From Manihot esculenta (Eukaryota > Streptophyta > Magnoliopsida > Malpighiales > Euphorbiaceae): a stretch of 64,000 bases of DNA. A program made the position numbers and the translations under genes. Where the stretch lies: positions 5,016,058 through 5,080,057 of the forward strand of contig NC_035168.2 of the NCBI RefSeq assembly GCF_001659605.2, written 5' to 3'. Each line of letters opens with the position of its first letter. Position 1 is the stretch's first letter. Shown one piece after another: positions 33,501-45,500 of the stretch. The notes under the pieces were generated by a model that ran no database searches, was not told the origin of the DNA, and saw only the letters and a list, made by a program, of their open reading frames with translations.

Positions 33501-36500
33501 GTAGATTCTGTCGAGGGACCAATGCCTCAGACAAGGTTTGTTTTGAAGAAGGCCTTGGAGTTTGGCCATGCTGTTGTTGTCGTTGTCAATAAAATTGATA
33601 GACCTTCTGCTCGTCCTGATTTTGTCATCAATTCCACCTTCGAACTATTTATTGAATTAAATGCTACAGATGAACAGGTACTTCAATGGCGTATTGCAAG
33701 AATATGCAATCATGTAATTCATATTAGGTATTGAATTGAATTTCTCAAAGCTAATCTAATTGGACCAATATTATTGATAAATTTCGTGGTGACTATTTTC
33801 TCGGTCATCTAGATGCTGAGATAATTTTGCAAATTATTAGGTAGTTCTTACAATTTACTAAGAATGACAGAAAAAATGTACAAGAACCTAATGACAAATT
33901 TGTGGAACAATTAATAAACTCCCCACTTACACCTTTATATTTTCTGTTCATGTCTTTGAAGGTTGACGCTTGAAAGCTTTATAGATGTTTCATTGGAATC
34001 GAAGGATAGTTTCTAAATTCTGATCTGATAGCATGTTACATTTTTCATATAGTGTGATTTCCAAGCAATATATGCAAGTGGTATAAAAGGAAAGGCAGGG
34101 TTATCTCCTGATGATTTGGCTGAAGATCTCGGGCCACTTTTTGAATCTATAATCAGATGCATACCTGGACCACGCATTGACAAAGATGGTGCACTGCAAA
34201 TGCTTGTTAGTGGTTGTTCCTTGTATTTCTAGTTCAGTTCTGTGCATTCTATGATCTATATGCTTTTATTATTTATGTATTTATCTATTCATTTATTTAT
34301 TTATTATTCCTTTGCATTTGGCTTTCGTCAATTCAAATATGCAAGTATGGCTTAAACTAGCACATGAAGTTGCTGTTGAGTTTTTTATGTGTGGGCTTTA
34401 CATTATAATGAGGTTAACCAATAAGATTTCACATGTTAAGCCATTACAGAAAGGCTCTAGGACTGGGATTGTCCTCATAAATTGGTCAAGTGAGATCTGT
34501 TAGTTGGAGAATGACCTCAGTGATTACTAGCTCATGTGCTGTTTCATATGAATAATTTTTGTTGAATTATCTCCAAATAAAATCATGGGATGCAAAAATC
34601 AACTTAAGAATGGGATAGTGACAGGAATCTTTCCATAATTGGGAGATAGTAGACAGCCTTGGGTGATAAACAGCATCCTTTAGCAATCTAAAAAATAGAT
34701 ATCTGTTCTACTTTCTAAGTTGAAGTTTTCCTTCAGTTCTTGGGGCTTGAACTGTATTGCTTCTTAATTAAACATACTCTTTCTAGGTTGGACATAAGGA
34801 TTAAATGTCAAGTAAGAATGGGTGCTGCATTCGTATAAAGCTTTTATTAGCAGTATTGACAACAAGCATAGGAAGATTGTCTCATTACCTGCATTTGACC
34901 TATTGTGAAAACTCATTGCCTGAAGATGAATTAGAAGCATGTCAGAATTTAAGAAAGATTTTAGTTTCATGTGCCTACAGCAATCGGTCATGTTTAGATT
35001 TTTATATATAGTTCACATATATTTTTTATTTCAATATGATCTTTTGTGTGTAATCTCTTAACTTCCTCTCTGAACATCTATAACATTGAAACATGTCTTA
35101 ATTTCCATGACATATTTTAGGCAACAAATATTGAGTATGATGAACACAAAGGACGAATAGCTATTGGGCGTTTGCATGCTGGCGTTCTGCGGAAAGGAAT
35201 GGATGTGAGGGTGAGTTGTCCTGTATACTGGAATCTGATTTAGACCTTCTTTTTATTTACTAGCAGTATATATGTTGGTGTCCTGTTCTGATTTTTTATT
35301 ATTTTGACTTTGGTAGTTCTTGAGCCATAATTGTTAATATTTGCATTCCTTGCCTAATCAGTTTCTGTTGCTTGATTTTCTTGGCTGGTTTAGGGAAATT
35401 AATATGCCGATCTTAATGCATGATCTGTATACAAGTCCCATTTGATTGGGTGTTGCTTGAATAATATGGCAAAAAAAGTCTAATTGTTGAGCATATTAAA
35501 CCATGTATGAGATCTCCCTTCGTCTGTGAAATATAGCTGGTAGACATTGTTGGTGGTTTACTGTGGAACTCCACATAACGCTTAAATGATTACTTGCAGC
35601 AAGTATTTGAAGAAAATTTATTCACAATTACTAAAATGTCGGATATTATGAGTATATTCATTGTTATTGGATGCTTTCACAGCTAAAGGTGGTTGAGACT
35701 AGAGCTGTTCGGTTTCAGTTCTAGTACGGTTCTTGTTAAGGACTAAAATCGGAACTTAATTTTCAGGCACCATACTAAGAACTAAATTTCGATACATTTT
35801 CGGTATGATTCTAAGCAATTTTGGTACCGTTCTGATTCTAATTTTAGACTTTTTTTTAACTTTACTTTAGTTTCAATTTCAATCTAAATCTTGATTTTTG
35901 CAAATAAAATTATAATATTCTTACATTTATCTTAAAATAGTAAATAATTCTTATTGAGATAATAATAAAAATAATAATACTGCCATTTAAACAATATTAA
36001 TATTAGTACATATTATATACAATTCCCAATAAGAATATCATAGTATTTTATATTTAGTTATTAATTATATAATTGTAATTAAAATGTGTTTGTGTAATTA
36101 ATATATAAAGATATATTATATTATTAATATATGATTCACTCATGTAATTAGAAATTATAAAATTATTAATACATTCATGGTTGAAATAATAAGTAAATAC
36201 AAAAACACACACACACTTATAATGTATTGAGGTAGATAAACTATAATTAATATATTAAATTATTCAAATCATATTATTAGAAATCTTTGATAACTTATTA
36301 GAATATATAGTTATTTTATAATATTGTTAAGAACTATTTAATAGTTACGAGAGAGAATTATATTTAAATTATATGAACAATTTAATTTATAAAAATAGTT
36401 AGATAATATTAAATATAAAATAATCAAAGAGAAGTGTATATACACGCATACAATAAGCTAAACTTTTATTAAGTTAAGTCTCGGATAACTAAAAAGTAAC

Positions 36501-39500
36501 TATTTTATGTATTTTCTGACATATTTATAGTTTTCTACTATATGTTATTTAACAATTTACAAAATTAATATTTGAATTCTTTAAATAGAAGCATATATTT
36601 TTAGTAATATAATTTATAAGATTATATTGGAACTATATAAGATATAAATATTGAAACTATATAATGGTCATAATATCTCTAAAATTATTAAAAATTATAT
36701 ATATAAAATCGATTCTTCCATACGATTTTGGTTTGATATGAGTACAGTTTGGTCTGGTTCTAGTACGGTTCTTAATAAAAAAAACCAAAACCAGAATCAA
36801 ATAGTTAAATAAGTTCGGTTCAGTTCCTATAATATCGGTTCTTTTTCGATTTCAGTACAGTTCTTCGGTTTAGTTCGGAACCCCTAATAACTGTGCACAG
36901 CCCAAGTTGAGACATCCACTTTCAGTATTGTTTTCCAAAGGAAATATCTTTCTAAAGTTTTAAGTGTTGCTAAATCTCAATATGCATCTATTAGCATGAA
37001 TATCCATTATGGGCCTCTATGCCATACTAAGAAATGGTTTGATATCATGACATGTCTAATACATATTCATTCGATACATGGGAGTATTCTGATTCTGAGC
37101 TTGTGTGTAAAAATGGATCCTCCTTTCCAACTGATATAACTTGTAAAAAAACTGATTGACATGTTGACCACAAGGCTTAATTTAAAACAAAATCCATGAC
37201 AACCATCTGAGTTATGACTTTGTAGTGGTACTTTGTTGTAGTTTCCAAAAGTAAGTATTTGCTTCGTACTTCTTCAGTTGTTTCCCTATACTGTTGCTTA
37301 TGTTGTAGTTAAAAAATTGACATCTAAAATAAGCAAGCAATTTTTTCTCCTAATTGTGATTTCAATTTATCAGGTATGCACATCAGAAGATTCATGTAGG
37401 TATGCAAGAATTAGTGAGCTTTTTGTTTATGAGAAGTTCAGTAGGGTTCCAGCAGAAACTGTGGAAGCTGGTGACATTTGTGCTGTCTGTGGAATTGATG
37501 ATATTCAAGTATGCTCTTACTTCTGTGATGTCATTTAAGTTAATTTAAGTAGGGGATTCTCGGATTCAAGAATTCCTATATATCTTAAGCATCACATAAA
37601 AAAAATTTCCATTCTTTTATTAACCGATTTATGTATAGGATCCCATTCACCTCATGGTGGGGAACTAAGGATCAGCATATATTGTGCTTTAACACTATTT
37701 GGATAGGTGGAAAAGGGAGATTTAAGAAAATAACTTAGAAAAAGTAACTAAGATGCTCATTTTTCTTGTTTGGAAAAGGGTTATAATGCTTTTGTTATTC
37801 TCTGTCCAATTTGGGGAGAAAATATGGAAAAAAAGGAAAAATGTGTACTACAAATTGCAAAATTTCATTTGTGCCCCTATATTGTTCATTTATATTCATT
37901 TTCTCTCTTTATAAAGTTAAGCTAAAATGATAATTTTAAAGAACATAATTCTATATTCTTTCCTCTCCTCTTCCCAAACGAGGAAAATAAATATACTTTC
38001 CTTTCACCTTTTTTTATTTTTAGTTTTCCACTTGTCCAAAAACAAAAAAGGAAATTGAAGGTTGAAAAATTAAAAATTATTTTCCTTCCTCTCTTATGGT
38101 TTATCCAAAGATAGTGCACAAGTACTTATGAATTTCATGGTTAATGGAATGATTAATTTTTCTCTTACAAAACAGGAATCACAAGTTTTGGATTTGAAAT
38201 ATTTTACGTTGGACAAAAAGAATTCATTGAAGGAATAACTCACCAGCCAAAAACACATGATATCCTTTTTTTGCATGAATGAATTGTTATTTCTATTGTG
38301 AGGCCACCTTATTTACCGTATGATATAAATGTGATATACCTAATGAACTTATCTTCTTCTTTCAGAAATTTTTACAATTTGCTTTTTTTTTTGGTTGATT
38401 AGATTGGGGAGACAATTGCAGATAAAGTATCTGGAAAACCATTGCCCTCTATCAAAGTGGAAGAACCAACAGTGAAAATGGCTTTCGCCATAAACACTTC
38501 ACCATTTGTTGGCCGTGAGGTAAAGCCATTAGACAATTATCTAAAATTATAAAAATCACTTGGTATCTCTCTCTCGCTCTCTCTCTCTCTGGTCCTTGCC
38601 TTTAGAAAACTTTGGCATGTAGCCAAGGGGCTGCCTATCTATTTTTGAAACTTTTAATTCATGTCATGAGCCTGCTTAGTGTGCATTTCTTGATATTTTC
38701 TTGCCATTCAACCTTTGATGTACCTTTGGTCTGTTTTAGGGAAAATACGTTACTAGCAGGAATTTACGAGATCGACTCTACCGTGAGCTTGAGCGAAATT
38801 TAGCTATGAAGGTTGAAGATGGTGAAACTGCAGATACATTTATTGTTAGTGGGCGTGGTACTCTACATATCACCATATTGATAGAGAACATGTAAGTAAT
38901 TAAGTTATCTTCTTGCAGTACCACTCTTTGTCTTGCATATTTGCTTTATATGCTCATGTTTTTTCAGGCGAAGAGAAGGATATGAATTCATGGTGGGACC
39001 TCCTAAGGTCATTAACAAGAAAGTGGATGAGAAAGTACTAGAACCATATGAGGTGAATCCCCAATTGAGACTTTTTTCCTATTTAGAGGATAGCATGAGT
39101 TAATAGATGTAAATGCATGACTGATATTGGTGTTGATGTGTTCTCATTTTCCTGTTATTAAAATGCTTACGTATTCTTAGTTTCTTACCCCTCTCTCTCG
39201 GCAAATTCACTATTTTCATACTTCAAAATTTAGGAAAATTATTAAATTGATAGTATTGAATCTAGCATAAGGTACTTAGACTTCTGAAAATAATCTGTTG
39301 AGGAGTTAATATCATTCTCAAAGACATTGTTAATTTAATACTTCATACACATGGACAGATATGCATATACATATAGAAAATATGCATGTAAATATCTAAC
39401 TATATGTATGTGTGTATGTTTGTTATGTGCATGATGGTGTAAGTTTTTTACATCATATTGTACATATCATCTTATTATTTTATTTACTTGACTTTGAACA

Positions 39501-42500
39501 ATTTATTTATAAACAAATTTCTCACTCGTGCATGTATACATGGATAAATACATAGCATGCAAAATTTCCCTTTAACTTCAACAAAAAAGGTCTAGTGGTA
39601 TCATTGCTTTTTTGTTTTACATCCCATCATATGCCTTAACTTTTAGCTTTGATACTACAAATACAATTTTTTCTTATTCAACAACATGCTAAAGCGCCTT
39701 ACTTGGTCAAGCAAGTGCAGTGAAAAGGAGATATAGACATGGCATTATAAATAATTCAATAATATATCAAATTTATTCTTCCAAATTTTTTTATTGCTTC
39801 TCCAATTATCCTAGTACCTAGCACTTCTTGGCCACAATCAAGTGATCTCCATAGATAGCAAGCATGAACAAAAGCTCAACAAGATAAAAAGAACTCCAAG
39901 GCAAACCTAATACGTCCTTTACGCTCCCCATCAATGTCCAACCATCGGCAACCTTCTTCACATTTATATTTTCTTCCTTTACACCCCACTGCATATCCTT
40001 CCTTCTCAAATCTCCCTAACACCAACCTCAAGGCTCTTTACATTTTGTTACCTCCTCGTGTCCAACTCGATAGAGGTATATGGGTATAATTGTGATCATT
40101 AGCAGTGCAAGTTGGGTGGTGTAGATGGGTGTGATCTTTTGGGCTTCGACAAGCTGGAGATGGGCATGTGTAGACCGAGTTGCGAGTGTGTTGAATTGCA
40201 AGATTTTGTTAAAAGAAGAAAGCCTAGAGAAAAGGATTTCATGGCTCACCCTCTTCGTTGGTGCCTTGTTGTATTGGCCTTGCACCCTTCACTACTCTAC
40301 TATTAATCCTCCACCCCTCTTGTTGTTGATGTAGTGTTGTGAGCCCACATCACCTTCCAAATTTTGAAAGAATACCAGATTTTGACGGAATTTCAATTTT
40401 AATTGAATATAGCTTGTGATAGGATAGAAATGATAGCTTTTAGCTTTTGATTTATTGTGAAAATTTTCAAATTATTTTGTGAATTTCTTGTACAAACTCT
40501 GTATTGTCAGTTTTTTTGTTAGCATCAATTTCTAATAACCACCTTCATTTCTTATTCCAATGTAAAATGGTTTTAAACCGTAGCTGATTATGTATTATTT
40601 AAAGGAATTTAGCTTGGTTACCGCTACTACCAATATTTAAAAGATCTTTAAAATTGCAGTTGTAAAGACTATTATGGCCTTTACTTAAGGGTCACGACTC
40701 ATGACCGTTATTGATTCTCGGGTAAAGGTCGTAACTAGCTTTTTTTGTAAGAATCTTTGGCTTTTTTTGCTGCATTCACGTGAAGCTAAGTGCAGTAGCA
40801 AGAACTTTTTAGGGCAAAAGGGTATCTTGGCTTATTCATTTAGCTTATCTTCATTTTCTCTCTAGGAATTTTACCATTTTCTCTTAGCTTTTCTCAATTT
40901 TCTCCAAAATCGAGTGAAATCTTTCATTTCCTACAAATTTATTAGCTACAAATTTATTAGCTTAAGAGCATAGATAAGTAAATGGACATAGTGGTTTTGA
41001 ATTTGAAGCGAAGGAGAGCAAAGAGCTGAGTTATTGTTTATTCTTTTAGCTTTTAGATTTTTTTTTGAATAATTTTTAGCTAAATACATAAATAATTAGA
41101 AAAATAATAATAAAATGTTGAATCCCACTTTAGTTTGGATAGGTGAAAGGTATCCTTATAAAGTTCTTGGACACTCCTTCTATTGACCTCCTATTGACCT
41201 AACTTTTGAGGTGAGTTAGGTTTGATTCAAATTTAATAAAAAAAATTTTAAGGGATTTATAATAACTAGACCAAAATTATTAAATAATTTTGAGTTAACC
41301 ATTTTGAATCAAGTGAAAAATGAGTCCAAAAGTTATTTAGACTAGTTTTAATTTGATTGCTACAATTAGTACGAAATCACCTTGGATCATAAAAGTTGTA
41401 TGGAGCTGGTAGGCTTATGAGGGAGGTTACTTGAGCCGTCTAAGGCACCAGTGAACAAACAATACCCAAAAGTTCGATTCAAGTTTAGCAATTGTATATC
41501 ATTTAGCATAGCACTCAGCATAGCACAGTTATGATGGAGACGTCGTAAAATTGAATAAATTTGAGTGGAGGAGAATATGGAATCCCACGTCGGCGGGGAA
41601 GAGGAAATTCAAGGGATTTATAAGCCTTAACCTTATTATAATATTTGCTAAGTACAAATGTAGGCTTTTGCAAGATCAAATCTAAGGCAAAAAAAATATA
41701 AAAGTAACCATTGAAATTTATTTTCATGAATTAAATAGTAAGTCAATTTGAAATCTACTTTTTGTTGTATAACTTCGTGTTAATTACATTTTTTAATATC
41801 TATTCATTTCATGAAGTCTGCAAGTTTTTCTAAAATTTTGCATAATGATAGGCAATTACTATTAGGGAAATGTACTATTCAGTCCATACATTATAGGAAA
41901 ACTCATAAATTGGTTCTTTGGTTTTGAAAAATATATTAAACCGTCCTGACGTTTGAAAAATTTTACTAATTAGTCCCTTCGTTAATTTCAGCCGATAAAT
42001 ATTGTAAAAAAGTCTAATGCCCTTGATACGGAGGAGGAATTAATTAGTGGACTTTTTAGAAAATTGAGTGATCAACCAATAAGTTTGTTCAAACCACAGG
42101 AGCTAAATAGTAGAACACTTAAAGACTATAATTAACAGAGGGACTAATTAGTAGAATTTTTGAAAATGTAAGGGGTGTTTTAATATATTTTTTAAAATCA
42201 AGAGACCAATCTAATTAGTTTCCCCATAACACAGGGACCATATAGTAACTTTCCCTTACGATTATGTTATGACGGCTACAAGCAGTCAAACATATTTCTG
42301 TTATCTGCTGCTATGACTGTGAATGCAGCCACAATTGCAATTTATGACCATGTCTTGTAACCCCTTCAATTTATTGTGATAGTTGAAATTGAAAAATTTT
42401 AGAGTATTCTTTTATTTCACTCTTAATTTTTGCAAGTGATTTACATGACTATTTATACACAAAAAATTATGACTAAAAATGAAATAAATAATTAAATAAT

Positions 42501-45500
42501 TACAGAGATAATTAAGGATTCTAATTTATGCTTAGAATCCGTAATCAAATCAAATCATATCATTAGAAATCAATAAATAAGTCAATACTTTCTCTCAAAT
42601 TGGTGCATATATGTCGCACATGTCCAATTTGCAAATCAGATTATAGTAAGTTCTATTATTGAGCCCTTTAGTAAACACATCTGCAAGCTGCCCGGTAGAA
42701 GTCACATGAACTAAATTCAAGACACCGTCTGTTAATTTTTTTTTAATGAAGTGCTGATCAATCTCAATGTGTTTCGTTCGGTTATGTTAAACTGGATTGT
42801 ATGCTATACTGATGGCAGCTTTGTTATCACGATACAAAGTTATCTTGTCTCTCTCGCATAACTTCGGCTCCTCCAATAACTTCTGCAACTATAAACGTTC
42901 ACACAAGCTTTGGGCCATTGCTCTGTATTTTGCTTCAGCACTTGACCGAGTAATAACACTTTGTTTTTTGCTCATGCAAGTGACAAGATTTCCTCCCATA
43001 ACTGTACAGTAACCAGAGGTGGATCTCTTGTCATTGAGAGATCCTGCTCAATTCTCATCTATAAAAGTTTTAACTTAGAGGTAATCATGTTTAGAGTAAA
43101 GAAACCATTTTTCTGGTGCAGACTTTAGGTATTTCGAGATGCGATAGACGGTCTGCATATAAGTCTCGCGAGAGTCATGTATGAATTAGCTAACAGTATA
43201 AGCTATATCCGGTCGAGTGTATGAGAGATAAATCAATTTCTTTACCAATCTCTTGTATCTTCCAATATCCACAGACTCGCTAGTTCCTGCTTGCATCTTA
43301 TGATTACTTTTAATGGAAAATTCAGTTGGTTTACACCCTAACATACTAGTTTTTTTCCAAAAGTTCTAGAATGTACTTTCTTTAAGAGATAAAGATTCTT
43401 TTTCTGATCTGGCCACCTCAATACCCAGGAAATATTGAAACTTTCTTAGATCTTTAATTTTAAATTCTTGAGCCAGCAACCTTTTTAGTTGAGTTATCTC
43501 CTCTTTGTTATCACCGTCACCACTATATCATTAACATACGTAATAAGAAGGATGATCATACCCTTGTGATGTTTAATAAACAGAGTGTGATCAGCATTAC
43601 TCTGTTGGTAATCAAAGGACATCATGGCTCTACTAAACCTGTCAAATCAAAAACCAAGCTTTGGGAGATTGTTTTAGCCCATGTAAAGCTTTTTTCAATT
43701 TGTACACTTTTCCTTGTGGCTTTTCATTAGCAAACTTAGAAGGGATCTCCATAAACACTTCTTCTTCTAAATCTCCATAGAGGAATGCATTCTTCACATC
43801 AAACTACAATAAGTCTCAATTCAAGTTGGCTGCACAAGATAACAAGACTTTGATTGAGTTTATTTTTGCAATAGGGGCAAATATCTCTTGATAATCCACT
43901 TCATAGGTTTGGATGAAACCTTTAGCAACCAATCTAGCCTTCAACCAATCTAGCCTTAAACCATTCAATTGTGCCATCAGCTTTGTATTTCACTGTGAAT
44001 ACCCACTTACAGTCAACTAATTTCTTCCTAAGTGAGAGAGAAACAAGCTCTCATATCTCTTTTTTTTTTGCTAGTGGTTTTAACTTTTCAATCATTGCTC
44101 CCTTCCATTTAGGATCTCCATGAACTTCCAATCCCGTATAATAGACATATAGGAAATAGAAAAGGCAAAGGCTCTATAGGAGGGAGACAAGGATTTATAA
44201 GAAACAAAGTTAGAAATAGAATATTTGGTATAAGATCTGACATCTTTTCTTTGTGCAATAAATTTATCTAAATCATTGAAGCATTCAAGAGTTAAGGGTG
44301 ACTCACTAGAAGAAGAGGAAGATTCTTGATTGTAAGTAGTCTGCATAATTACTTCTTCTACATTGTCTCCCCTCGAATATCTCCTCAAATACGAATTATC
44401 CAAACGTACAATTCTCTCCCCCTGTCTACTAGAACTCTCCCTCTGAACCTGATCATTCAAAATCATGGAATTCGGATTATCGCTTCTTGCTTATTATTCT
44501 CCCCCTGAAGAAGTAAGTGGGTGGTAGAACATCCATACTCATAAAGTATTTCTTAGATGGAGGGTGATAATATCTGTATTCCTTCTGAGTCGGAAAATAC
44601 CCAACAAACACACATTTAAGAGTTTTGGGATTCAACTTTCCTGCTGTCCTAGTATGGGCAAAGCAAACATACCCAAAAAATTTTGATGAAACAATGTATG
44701 AATTCCTTTTTTCTAGAACACTCATAAATTCGAGGGCCTTGAGGTGCATAAGCAGATACAAGGACTGACTGCATCTCCCCAATATGCTTTGGGTAGGTTC
44801 ACGGTGAATAAAAGAGATCGACCTACCTCCAATAGATGCTTATTTTTCCTTTCAGCAATTCCATTTTGTACATTAGTATAAGAACAACTTGTCTGGTATA
44901 CTATTCCATTGGACTCCAAATAAGCAAAAAACCTAATATCGATATATGTACTTCTATTGTCAGTTCTCAAAATTCACTTTAGTATTAAATTGAGTACAAA
45001 TCATCTTGTGAAAGGATTGAAAACAAAAAAAAGACATCACTTTTAGCTTTAATTAAATATACAATCATTCGAGTGCAACAATTAATAAAAGTGACAAATC
45101 ATCGATTATCAAATAAGGAAACAATTTAAGTAGGCCCCCAGACATCAGAATGAATAGTCACAAAAGGAATTTGACTTTTATTATTATTAAATTTGGGCTA
45201 GGCCTAACTCACCCCAAAAGCTAGCTCGAGAAGGAGGACGGCCTATGACCCATATAAGGGGCACATTACCCCTTTACACAACCGATGTGGGATTCAACAC
45301 ACCCCCTTACGCCCAGAATTTTACTGGTGCGTGATACATTTATGGAAGGCCCAACATCGGATGGGGAGGCTCTGATACCATGTTAAATTTGGGCCAAGCC
45401 TAACTCACCCCAAAAGCTAGCTCGAGGAGGACTGCCTATGACCCATATAAGGGGCATATTACCCCTTTCCACAATCGATGTGAGATTCAACAATTATGAC

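Noticed and set aside
34312..35011. Short open frames inside TypA intron 5
   Set aside because: They do not connect in frame with the flanking exons, and the exon 5 to exon 6 join already gives the conserved sequence ([15 protein letters not shown]).
39818..40334. Several short open frames in TypA intron 10
   Set aside because: I considered a gene fragment because the stretch is less AT-rich, but no frame stays coherent or shows a known motif.
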